DNA of 12,201 nucleotides from Candidatus Izemoplasma sp. (GCA_021736285.1 JAIPGE010000024.1:1-12201); one strand, 5' to 3'. Shown: positions 1 through 6,711, counted from the first letter of the stretch. Notes: generated by a model from the sequence alone, not told the origin. A program made the numbers and translations.

Positions 1-1931
1 GCTTAGGATTAGATTTAGAAAATGATTTTAAACCGCAATACGCAGTCATTAAAAATAAAACAAAAATTGTTAAGGAACTCAAAAAAGCAGCCAAACAGGC
101 TGATGAGATTTATCTTGCAACTGACCCGGATCGCGAAGGGGAAGCAATCAGTTGGCATCTAAAAGAAACACTAAATGTAAAAGATAAATTGACAAAACGG
201 GTTATCTTTAATGAGATCACACGTGATCGTGTAAAAGAAGCTTTTGATGAACCAAGAGATATCGATTATGATTTGGTCTCGAGTCAAGAAACAAGACGGA
301 TTTTAGACCGCATTATTGGGTTTAAACTATCAAAATTATTACAAAATAAAATCAAGTCAAAATCAGCAGGACGTGTTCAAAGTGCTGCATTAAAAATAAT
401 TGTTGAACGTGAAAAAGAAATTGAAGCGTTTAATCCGGAAGAATATTGGAAAATCAAAGCAATCTTTGAAGCGCTTGAAGCTGAATTAGATAAAATTGAT
501 GATAAAAAAGCAGAATTGACAAATGAACAAGAAACAATGGAAGTCGTTAATGATCTAGATGACATATTTCATATTGATAAAATTGATACAAGAAAACGGA
601 AAAGACAATCAAAATTACCATTTACTACATCAGCAATGCAACAAGAAGCATCGACAAAACTTAACTTTAGTTCAGCAAAAACGATGCTGATTGCCCAACG
701 GTTATATGAAGGAATTGAACTTGATGATGAAACAGTCGGATTAATTACCTATATGCGAACGGATTCTACACGAATGAGTGAAACCTTTATTACACCGGCA
801 ATGGCATATATCGAAGATACCTATGGAAAACCATATAAGGGCTCTTATAAAAAACCAAAAACAAATAGTAATACACAAGATGCTCATGAGGCAATTCGAC
901 CTACAAGTATTAACCACACACCAGAAGATATCAAACCATATCTTAAACGAGACGAATATAAACTGTATCGTCTAATTTACCTACGAACAGTGGCTTCACT
1001 CATGAAAGCAGCAACGTTAGAAGCAACTGCATTAACTTTAAAAAATAAACGCTATTTATTCAAAGCAACTGCTCAAAAACTCGTTTTTGATGGATATTTA
1101 AAAGTCTATGATTATGAAACAGTCACCGATCAAAACTTACCAGATTTGACTGAAGGTGAAACACTAACAGCGAAAGCGATAGAACCAACACAACATTTCA
1201 CCTCACCACCATCTCGATTTACAGAAGCAAAACTTATTAAAGAGATGGAAGAGGTAGGTATTGGACGACCATCAACGTATTCACAAACAATCTCAACACT
1301 GAAAAAACGGAAATATGTAGCAATGAAGCAAAAAGCATTTATGCCAACCGATCAAGGGCGGTTAACGATTGAAAAACTGGATGAATTTTTCGCTCAAATT
1401 ATAAGTGTTGATTATACAGCCCGAATGGAAAAAGTATTAGATGAAATTTCAATGGGGAACGAAGACCAAACAAAAATCATTTCAAACTTTTATCATTCGT
1501 TTATTCCAATGGTTGAAAACGCCAATAAGAATATGGAAAAGATCGCGCCTAAATTCACTGGTGAAACCTGTCCTAAATGTGGTCATAAAATGGTTTACAG
1601 ACAATCAAAATATGGCAGTTTTGAAGCCTGCAGTAATTTCCCAGAATGCAAATATATCAAACAAAACAAAGAACAAGAAAAAGTAGAACCCGAATCCACA
1701 GGGATTACGTGTACCAAGTGTCAAACAGGTACTATTGTGAAACGTGTGGCAAAAAGTGGACGCAATAAAGGCAACACCTTCTATGCATGTGATAATTTTC
1801 CTAAGTGTCGCAATATTTTACAATATGAACCAACCGGAGAAACGTGTCCAGAATGTGGTAAATTGTTGATGAAAGACGATGAAGATATCATTATGTGTCA
1901 AGACCAAAAACAATGCGGATACAAACAGTAA
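1..1931 (+). CDS. topA: DNA topoisomerase I (type IA), 5'-truncated by the window edge
   Basis: This protein relaxes negative supercoils by cutting and rejoining one DNA strand. The reading frame is open from base 3, so about 642 residues are visible; the family is usually near 690, so roughly the first 50 residues lie outside. The TOPRIM metal site DPDREGE is at 123-143. The catalytic tyrosine is in LITYMRTDSTR (Tyr codon 750-752). The conserved SRFTEAKLIKEMEEVGIGRPSTY block is near 1215-1280. The C-terminus carries three zinc-ribbon modules: CPKC...CSNFPEC from 1569, CTKC...CDNFPKC from about 1710, and a shorter CPEC...C module that ends the protein. The first ATG inside the window (189) is internal, because homologous sequence continues upstream of it. 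No clear terminator follows the stop. Identification is secure from the motifs; only the start is missing. Confidence 0.97.
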   Translation, partial: LGLDLENDFKPQYAVIKNKTKIVKELKKAAKQADEIYLATDPDREGEAISWHLKETLNVKDKLTKRVIFNEITRDRVKEAFDEPRDIDYDLVSSQETRRILDRIIGFKLSKLLQNKIKSKSAGRVQSAALKIIVEREKEIEAFNPEEYWKIKAIFEALEAELDKIDDKKAELTNEQETMEVVNDLDDIFHIDKIDTRKRKRQSKLPFTTSAMQQEASTKLNFSSAKTMLIAQRLYEGIELDDETVGLITYMRTDSTRMSETFITPAMAYIEDTYGKPYKGSYKKPKTNSNTQDAHEAIRPTSINHTPEDIKPYLKRDEYKLYRLIYLRTVASLMKAATLEATALTLKNKRYLFKATAQKLVFDGYLKVYDYETVTDQNLPDLTEGETLTAKAIEPTQHFTSPPSRFTEAKLIKEMEEVGIGRPSTYSQTISTLKKRKYVAMKQKAFMPTDQGRLTIEKLDEFFAQIISVDYTARMEKVLDEISMGNEDQTKIISNFYHSFIPMVENANKNMEKIAPKFTGETCPKCGHKMVYRQSKYGSFEACSNFPECKYIKQNKEQEKVEPESTGITCTKCQTGTIVKRVAKSGRNKGNTFYACDNFPKCRNILQYEPTGETCPECGKLLMKDDEDIIMCQDQKQCGYKQ

Positions 1932-2092
1932 AAACGCTTCCACAAAGTAAAAAAGCAACTCTTGATTGGCTAGTTTTGCTGATTGGTCAATGTCATTGTG
2001 TGCTTTGTTCATCGCTTACATGAGCCATAAAAATTTATTCCCCACACTTTGGCGATGGAACTGGTTTTTCAAAAAAAAGTTCGGAAATGTTA
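1932..2092. other. Intergenic stretch after topA with no recognisable gene
   Basis: Together with the small-RNA candidate and ftsY leader that follow, this forms a 376-base gap between topA and ftsY. The stretch holds no convincing terminator and no ORF with a ribosome binding site. Two tiny ORFs (1913-2021 and 2020-2127) overlap topA or the next promoter and look accidental. An imperfect A/T-rich hairpin (GAACT at 2058-2062 with AGTTC at 2078-2082, GG bulge) lacks a following T run on the plus strand. It may be remnant or 3' UTR sequence. Confidence 0.5.
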
Positions 2093-2122
2093 TTGACTTT
2101 CTTTTAAACATTGTGTTATATT
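2093..2122 (+). promoter_or_regulatory. Sigma-A-type promoter of the small-RNA candidate
   Basis: The -35 box TTGACT (2093-2098) is followed by an 18-base spacer and a -10 box TATATT (2117-2122). The -10 carries a TGT extension at 2114-2116. Transcription would begin near 2129, about 180 bases upstream of ftsY. This has the best -35 match of the promoters in the window. Confidence 0.65.
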
Positions 2123-2128
2123 ATTAGT

Positions 2129-2243
2129 GCGACATAGTCGCAACTTATCCCTTACATAGCATGGTGAATAATTTAATTATTCACACATCCCCTTCCTTAA
2201 TCCGTCGAGAGGCGGATTTTCCCTTTTTAAGGGATTTTTTTTT
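2129..2243 (+). ncRNA. Putative small RNA of about 115 nt with C-rich single-stranded regions
   Basis: The transcript is predicted from a promoter just upstream and a terminator at its end. It would fold into GCGAC-ATA-GTCGC (2129-2141), a perfect 9-bp stem with a three-base loop (2164-2184), and an 8-bp stem capped by a GAGA GNRA tetraloop (2199-2218, one G-T wobble), then the terminator hairpin. Between the hairpins lie pyrimidine-rich stretches: ATCCCTTA at 2147-2154 and ATCCCCTTCCTT at 2187-2198. It does not match SRP RNA (no AGGTCCGGAAGGAAGCAGC core), 6S, tmRNA, RNase P RNA or a riboswitch class I recognise. The layout resembles C-rich-motif regulatory sRNAs of Gram-positive bacteria such as RsaE/RoxS, but I do not claim homology. 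It could instead be a transcribed leader that is terminated before ftsY. Confidence 0.5.
2220..2243 (+). terminator. Rho-independent terminator of the small-RNA candidate
   Basis: The 6-bp stem TCCCTT (2220-2225) / AAGGGA (2229-2234) has a TTT loop and is followed by nine T (2235-2243). The 3' arm can also pair over 8 bp with 2147-2154, so two structures compete for it. Confidence 0.75.
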
Positions 2244-2250
2244 ATTATAA

Positions 2251-2279
2251 TGGTAAGCTACGCAATCGTATGTTATAAT
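2251..2279 (+). promoter_or_regulatory. Promoter of the ftsY-ylxM-ffh operon
   Basis: A consensus -10 TATAAT (2274-2279) carries a TGT extension (2271-2273). The -35 position (TGGTAA, 2251-2256, 17-base spacer) is weak. It lies downstream of the small-RNA terminator, so ftsY can be transcribed independently. The ribosome binding site AAAGGAAGTGA (2293-2303) follows, before the ATG at 2308. Confidence 0.65.
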
Positions 2280-2307
2280 ATGCATTGATTTTAAAGGAAG
2301 TGATTGA

Positions 2308-3276
2308 ATGGGTTTTTTTAAAAATTTATTTAGTAGTAAAGCACAAAAAGAAAAAGCACGTAAATATAAAGTTGGTATGGATAAGACCAGAGAAGGGGTT
2401 TTATCGCATTTAAAAGAAGTTATTGAAACATCAAAATCAATCGATGATACATTGTTTGATGAAATCGAAGAAATTTTTATTATGGCTGATATGGGTGTAG
2501 ATACGGTTGTTAAGTTTGTCGATCATTTAAAAGATACCGTATCACTAAAAGGGATATCTGAAGCTGAAGCATTAAAAGAGTTGATTATTGATGAAATGTT
2601 TAAACTATACGTTCAAGATGAAGTTGTTACATCGAATTTAGATATTGTTGATGAGAGAGTAAATGTTGTTTTGTTCGTTGGAGTTAATGGTGTTGGGAAG
2701 ACAACGACGATTGCCAAAGTTGCCCATGAATATTTAAATAAAGGCAAAAAGGTTTTAATGGTTGCCGGCGATACATTTCGCGCAGGAGCAATTGAGCAAC
2801 TTGAAAAATGGGCACAACGTGTTGGCGCAGATTTCTTTTCTAAACCAGCAAAAAGCGATCCATCAAGTGTGATGTATGATGCTTTAAATTATGCAAAACA
2901 AAATGATATTGATCTGGTATTATGTGATACCGCAGGTCGACTTCAAAATAAAAAGAATTTAATGAATGAACTTGAGAAAATTCATCGTGTGATTGGACGA
3001 GAAATCGAAGACGCACCCCATGAAACATTGCTTGTCATTGATGCAACAACAGGGCAAAATGGGTTATCGCAAGCAAAAATATTTAATGAGGTAACAACTT
3101 TGAGTGGTATCGTTTTAACAAAATTGGATGGAACGGCTAAAGGTGGTATTGCACTTGCAATAAAAGAAGAACTCGGCATTCCGATTAAATATGTTGGCCT
3201 TGGTGAGGGCTTAGATGATCTAGAACATTTTGATCTAGAAGAATATATGTATGGTTTATTTAGTGGGCTGTTCTAA
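2308..3276 (+). CDS. ftsY: Signal recognition particle receptor FtsY
   Basis: FtsY is the membrane-associated SRP GTPase that docks the SRP-ribosome complex at the translocon; it forms a twinned GTPase with Ffh. The 322-residue protein is an NG domain with almost no acidic A domain: a short basic-amphipathic start (MGFFKNLF), a helical N domain to about residue 110, then the G domain. G-domain motifs are P-loop GVNGVGKTT (125-133), DTFRAGA (155-161), DTAGR (207-211), TKLDG (271-275) and GLGEGLDDL (297-305). It is the first gene of an operon with ylxM and ffh and has its own promoter and a good AAAGGAAG ribosome binding site. The upstream smc gene seen in Bacillus is absent; topA lies there instead. 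Product assignment is secure. Confidence 0.97.
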   Translation: MGFFKNLFSSKAQKEKARKYKVGMDKTREGVLSHLKEVIETSKSIDDTLFDEIEEIFIMADMGVDTVVKFVDHLKDTVSLKGISEAEALKELIIDEMFKLYVQDEVVTSNLDIVDERVNVVLFVGVNGVGKTTTIAKVAHEYLNKGKKVLMVAGDTFRAGAIEQLEKWAQRVGADFFSKPAKSDPSSVMYDALNYAKQNDIDLVLCDTAGRLQNKKNLMNELEKIHRVIGREIEDAPHETLLVIDATTGQNGLSQAKIFNEVTTLSGIVLTKLDGTAKGGIALAIKEELGIPIKYVGLGEGLDDLEHFDLEEYMYGLFSGLF

Positions 3277-3600
3277 ATGAAAACACTAGAGAAGTCACTT
3301 CATTTACAACAGCTTTATGATTTTTATGGAAAATTGCTAACCAATAAACAAAAAGCTTATTTTGAAGCATATTATTTTAATGATTATTCAATTACTGAAA
3401 TTGCAGAAAACCATAGTGTCAGTCGCAATGCTGTATTTGACCAATTGAAGCGTGTTGAGGCAAAGTTATTAGAATATGAAACGCTCTTAAAATTACATGA
3501 TACCCATCAATTACGCATGGCACTCTATCATCAAATTGAGAAGAGTGAAACAATAGATGAAACCAAGAAACTCGTCACAAAACTAAAGGAAATTGAGTGA
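3277..3600 (+). CDS. ylxM: YlxM, SRP-associated helix-turn-helix protein (UPF0122)
   Basis: This small cytosolic protein (107 residues) carries a sigma-70 region-4-like helix-turn-helix, visible as YSITEIAENHSVSRNAVFDQLKRVE at about residues 47-71. The rest is helical and charged. In streptococci, YlxM family members have been linked to the SRP pathway and to modulation of Ffh/RNA assembly; its position between ftsY and ffh here matches that conserved arrangement. The ATG abuts the ftsY stop (TAAATG, 3274-3279) and no convincing Shine-Dalgarno lies upstream, so translation probably depends on reinitiation by ribosomes leaving ftsY. Family identification is good; the molecular function is not well settled. 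Confidence 0.9.
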   Translation: MKTLEKSLHLQQLYDFYGKLLTNKQKAYFEAYYFNDYSITEIAENHSVSRNAVFDQLKRVEAKLLEYETLLKLHDTHQLRMALYHQIEKSETIDETKKLVTKLKEIE

Positions 3601-3606
3601 TTTTTT

Positions 3607-5007
3607 ATGGCATTTGAAAATTTAAGTGATCGCCTGCAAATGGCAATGCGTCGTGTAACTGGAAAAGGACGCTTAAACGAAAAAGATATTGACGATATGA
3701 TGCGTGAAGTACGCTTGAGTTTGTTAGAAGCTGATGTTCATTTTCGCGTTGTTAAAGCATTCACAAAAGGCGTTAAAGAAAAGGCCAGTGGTGAAAAAAT
3801 ATTAAAAGGCTTAAACCCAGGCCAACAAGTAGTCAAAATTGTTCGTGATGAATTGGAAAAAATCATGGGCGAAAAAGCTGTGCCCCTAACCATTAATGAG
3901 CAGGGCTTAACAATTATTATGTTAGTTGGATTACAAGGTGCAGGAAAAACAACAACAGTTGGAAAACTGGCTAAGTTTTTACAAGGCAAACACGGGAAAA
4001 ACCCAATGCTTGTTGCACTTGACGTTTACCGTCCAGCCGCAATTGAACAACTAAAAACAATTGGCCAAGAACTCAATATGCCTGTTTTTGAAAAAGGAAC
4101 AGATGTGAATCCTGTATTAACCGCAAAAGAAGCATTAGGGTTTGCTAAAGATTTTAATCACGATGTGATTATTATTGATACGGCTGGTCGTTTACAAATT
4201 GATCAGAAAATGATGCAAGAACTAATCGATATCGAAACTGCTGTGAACCCTGATGAAATTTTATTAACCATTGATGCGATGACGGGACAAGACGCAGTAA
4301 CAACTACAAAAGGGTTTCATGAACAACTAGATATTACAGGTGCAATCCTAACCAAACTCGATGGAGATACACGCGGGGGTGCAGCGTTAAGTTTACGACA
4401 AGTCACCAATGTACCAATCAAATTAATGGGACTAGGTGAAAAACTCGATCAATTAGAAGTCTTTCATCCCGAACGAATGGCATCTCGTATCTTAGGGATG
4501 GGTGATGTCCTAACACTCGTTGATAAAGTTACTGACAATATTGATGAAGATGATATGATGGGCATGATGGAAAAAATGATGAGTGGTAAGTTTAACTACA
4601 ACGACTATATAAAACAATTAAAAATGATAAAACGAATGGGTTCATTAGGAGGAATATTAAAACTGATTCCAGGCGTTGGAAAAGCGATGAAGAATCAAGA
4701 TATCGATGAAAAACAACTTGTTTTTGTTGAGGCAATGATTTCATCAATGACCAAAGATGAACGAAAAAATCCAAGACTCATTGAACGTAGTAGTTCCCGC
4801 AGACGCCGCGTTGCAAAGGGAAGTGGTCGTAAAGTGAGTGATGTAAACCGGCTTATTCAAACTATGCAGCAACAAGTTAAAATGATGAAACAGATGAAAA
4901 ATATGGATCCATCAAACATCAATCCGAACAACCCACTAGGGAGTATACCGCAACCAAAACAAAAGAAAAAAGGCAAAGGAAAAGGCAAAGGCCGATTTCG
5001 GTTCTAG
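3607..5007 (+). CDS. ffh: Signal recognition particle GTPase Ffh
   Basis: Ffh is the protein core of bacterial SRP: it binds hydrophobic signal sequences and SRP RNA and works with FtsY. Its 466 residues show an N domain (1-95), a G domain with GLQGAGKTT (108-116), DVYRPAAIEQL (139-149), DTAGR (191-195), TKLDGDTRGG (249-258) and GLGEKLDQLE (275-284), and a Met-rich M domain (about 300-435). The SRP RNA-binding motif SRRRRVAKGSG is at 397-407. The tail is low-complexity Lys/Gly (451-466), common in this family. The ribosome binding site is unusual: AAAGGA at 3585-3590 sits 16 bases before the ATG, while GAGTGA (3595-3600) is nearer but weaker, so coupling to ylxM (6-base gap) is likely. A strong terminator follows the stop. 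Confidence 0.98.
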   Translation: MAFENLSDRLQMAMRRVTGKGRLNEKDIDDMMREVRLSLLEADVHFRVVKAFTKGVKEKASGEKILKGLNPGQQVVKIVRDELEKIMGEKAVPLTINEQGLTIIMLVGLQGAGKTTTVGKLAKFLQGKHGKNPMLVALDVYRPAAIEQLKTIGQELNMPVFEKGTDVNPVLTAKEALGFAKDFNHDVIIIDTAGRLQIDQKMMQELIDIETAVNPDEILLTIDAMTGQDAVTTTKGFHEQLDITGAILTKLDGDTRGGAALSLRQVTNVPIKLMGLGEKLDQLEVFHPERMASRILGMGDVLTLVDKVTDNIDEDDMMGMMEKMMSGKFNYNDYIKQLKMIKRMGSLGGILKLIPGVGKAMKNQDIDEKQLVFVEAMISSMTKDERKNPRLIERSSSRRRRVAKGSGRKVSDVNRLIQTMQQQVKMMKQMKNMDPSNINPNNPLGSIPQPKQKKKGKGKGKGRFRF

Positions 5008-5017
5008 AATAAAATAA

Positions 5018-5053
5018 AACAGTGATTTCGTTTAGAAATCACTGTTATTTTTT
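5018..5053. terminator. Bidirectional terminator between convergent ffh and the HAD gene
   Basis: A perfect 12-bp stem (5018-5029 / 5035-5046) has a five-base GTTTA loop and is followed on the plus strand by A and six T (5048-5053). On the minus strand the hairpin is followed by TTTTATTTTA. The minus-strand gene stops inside the loop (TAA at 5034-5032), so its last five codons form one arm of the stem. Confidence 0.92.
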
Positions 5054-5856
5054 AAAAACTTATCTATATAATCAATTAAGCCATCTTCCGTATTTGGAAG
5101 AGTGGTAACATCGTCGGCATAAACCTTTAAACGCTCTTGTGCATTTTGCATAGCGACACCCAAATGGGCATACTGTAACATTTCAATATCATTATGGGCA
5201 TCCCCAAATGCAATGATGTTTTCTTGCTCAACTTTGAGATGTTCTGCCACATATTTTAAGCCTTTTCCTTTATTTGTTTCAGGGGTGTAAAGTTCTAAAA
5301 CATGATGATAATGTTCCCCCCAATTACGACATAAGACACGATTTTCAAACTTGTCATTGACATACGTTTCAATCAAATCTGCTTTATTTGGTTTGGCAAC
5401 AATAATAAATCCATTGGTGTTATCATTTAAAATCATATTGAGATCACCAACAAATAAACGTGCACCATTAAAGTTATGGAGGAGCGGTTCAATTTCTTTG
5501 GTGTCTTTATATAAAAAGATATCATCTTTTACTTCACCAAAACAATTATCAATATAATCAATGTTATCATTAAAGATTGTTAAAATATATTCTTTTGGGA
5601 TTGTTAAAGAATAAGGTTTAAATGTGTCATCATGGTGTGAAGTAACCAACCCACCATTATAGTTGATAAGCGGTGTATCGAGTCCAAGTTCTCTGTGAAA
5701 GGGTTCACTACTACGAAACGGTCTACCAGTCGCTAATACGATTTTATGACCATCAGCTTGTAGTTGTCTAAAATAATCTTTTGTTGGTTTTGAAATCGAT
5801 TCCCAATCATGTAATAAGGTTCCATCTAAAGCTAATGCAAATAAGTATTTTTTCAT
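5032..5856 (-). CDS. Cof-type HAD-superfamily protein with altered catalytic motif I
   Basis: This is a 274-residue cytosolic protein of the Cof/YidA type (HAD subfamily IIB), a class that usually dephosphorylates small metabolites such as sugar phosphates, FMN or PLP. Later motifs are intact: motif II LATGRP (41-46), the lysine region ETNKGKGLKYV (193-203) and motif IV GDAHND (218-223), with a cap domain at about 80-185. Motif I, normally DxDGT, reads ALDGT (residues 9-13): the nucleophile Asp is Ala (GCT, bases 5832-5830), while the second Asp is kept. I chose the ATG at 5856 because AGGGGTGAG (5869-5861) precedes it and motif I then sits at the usual place; a start at 5901 would add 15 residues encoded across the promoter. 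It is convergent with ffh and divergent from the next operon. Substrate and activity are unknown; it may be non-catalytic. Confidence 0.88.
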   Translation of the reverse strand: MKKYLFALALDGTLLHDWESISKPTKDYFRQLQADGHKIVLATGRPFRSSEPFHRELGLDTPLINYNGGLVTSHHDDTFKPYSLTIPKEYILTIFNDNIDYIDNCFGEVKDDIFLYKDTKEIEPLLHNFNGARLFVGDLNMILNDNTNGFIIVAKPNKADLIETYVNDKFENRVLCRNWGEHYHHVLELYTPETNKGKGLKYVAEHLKVEQENIIAFGDAHNDIEMLQYAHLGVAMQNAQERLKVYADDVTTLPNTEDGLIDYIDKFLKNNSDF

Positions 5857-5872
5857 GTATCTCACCCCTAAT

Positions 5873-5901
5873 ATTATGACACATTTGACTTTTTTGCACA
5901 A
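5873..5901 (-). promoter_or_regulatory. Promoter of the HAD gene
   Basis: Read on the minus strand: -35 TTGTGC (5901-5896), a 17-base spacer, -10 CATAAT (5878-5873) with a TGT extension. It is divergent from the promoter of the following operon, and the two regions abut. Confidence 0.6.
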
Positions 5902-5916
5902 TAGTTATGATAATTA

Positions 5917-5925
5917 TGTTATAAT
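5917..5925 (+). promoter_or_regulatory. Promoter of the six-gene operon starting at 5950
   Basis: A consensus -10 TATAAT (5920-5925) has a TGT extension (5917-5919). There is no good -35 at the right distance (CACAAT at 17 bases, TTGCAC at 20). Upstream and overlapping, 5905-5919 resembles a PerR/Fur-type AT-rich palindrome. A strong AAGGAGGG ribosome binding site (5936-5943) follows. Confidence 0.6.
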
Positions 5926-5949
5926 GATATGTAGTAAGGAGGGAAATCA

Positions 5950-6711
5950 ATGTTTGACTTTACCTTAGGTGGTTTTACCAATTTCTTTTTTGGTATGATT
6001 ACCGGAATTTTCTTGTTTTCTGCAACACTTGTTTATTTGATTGTTCGCGGGAAAAATATAGATGTATCTGATATTACGAGACCTCAAGTAGAAGTCAATG
6101 ATGATGACTTGAAACAGCTTATTATTGGCCGACAAAAAAAATTGAAACGCACTTTAAAATTAAATCGTGAGAGTATTGCAAAAATTACGTTTGATATCAG
6201 TTATGAATTAATTGAAGAAATTGCTCGGTATTTCTTTCCGAACTCTAAATATCCAATGCTTGAACTAAGTGTACATGAATTGATTACACTTAACCACTAT
6301 ATCAGTGATCGAATCAATGATATATTAGATAAACCGATTTTGAAAAACACCAAAAATATTCGGGTAACCAATATCATGAAGATGTATGATCGGAAACGTA
6401 TGGTTGAACAAAGCCGTGCTGTAAAATGGACGAAAAAATATAAAGTAGGAAAAGTATTAAAGTATGGTTCAATGGCTGTGAACGTTGTGAATCCAGTCTA
6501 TTGGTTTCGGAAACTTGTTATTAACACATCAATTGATGTTATTACACGAAAAATTTGTGTAGTCATTATTGGCGTTGTCGGAGAAGAAACAGTAAAAATT
6601 TATTCTAAAAAAGTATTTGATGAAGAGAATCAATTAGGTCTTGTTGATGACCAGGTTGAACGTTACTTACAAGGAGATGATGACGACGATGAAGAAGATT
6701 ACGACGCTTAA
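5950..6711 (+). CDS. Membrane-anchored protein of unknown function, acidic C-terminal tail
   Basis: I do not recognise this 253-residue protein with confidence. It starts with one clear hydrophobic segment (residues about 9-33) followed by RGK, suggesting an N-terminal anchor with the bulk in the cytosol. A charged, helical central region follows (50-150), containing LIEEIARYFFPNSKYP near 87-102 and LSVHELITLNHYISDRIND near 106-124. Then come a basic stretch (158-171), a NPVYWFRKL motif (181-189), a second weakly hydrophobic stretch (about 201-212) and a very acidic end (GDDDDDEEDYDA). The central pattern faintly recalls the region before the GTPase domain in some membrane-tethered bacterial GTPases, but no GTPase motifs are present. 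It leads the operon with a strong ribosome binding site, and its last 23 bases overlap the thioredoxin start. Confidence 0.85.
   Translation: MFDFTLGGFTNFFFGMITGIFLFSATLVYLIVRGKNIDVSDITRPQVEVNDDDLKQLIIGRQKKLKRTLKLNRESIAKITFDISYELIEEIARYFFPNSKYPMLELSVHELITLNHYISDRINDILDKPILKNTKNIRVTNIMKMYDRKRMVEQSRAVKWTKKYKVGKVLKYGSMAVNVVNPVYWFRKLVINTSIDVITRKICVVIIGVVGEETVKIYSKKVFDEENQLGLVDDQVERYLQGDDDDDEEDYDA

Noticed and set aside
1818..2012. Minus-strand ORF with hydrophobic stretches over the topA 3' end
   Set aside because: It is mostly antisense to the third zinc module of topA, with no SD and no family likeness; a shadow ORF.
1913..2127. Two small plus-strand ORFs after topA (1913-2021 and 2020-2127)
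   Set aside because: The first overlaps the topA end, the second runs over the small-RNA promoter, and neither has an SD or a recognisable sequence.
2129..2243. SRP RNA gene (ffs), given the ftsY-ffh context
   Set aside because: The conserved SRP domain sequence with the GGAA-loop and asymmetric AGGAAGCAGC side is absent; the GAGA tetraloop hairpin alone is not enough.
2161..2250. A 29-codon ORF across the small-RNA region
   Set aside because: No ribosome binding site, and it runs through the hairpins and the terminator T run; the end is poly-Phe/Leu from the T tract.
4940..5004. Lys/Gly-rich repeat at the ffh 3' end as a sign of frameshift or recombination
   Set aside because: Basic low-complexity tails are common at the C-terminus of Ffh and the frame is intact through the M domain.
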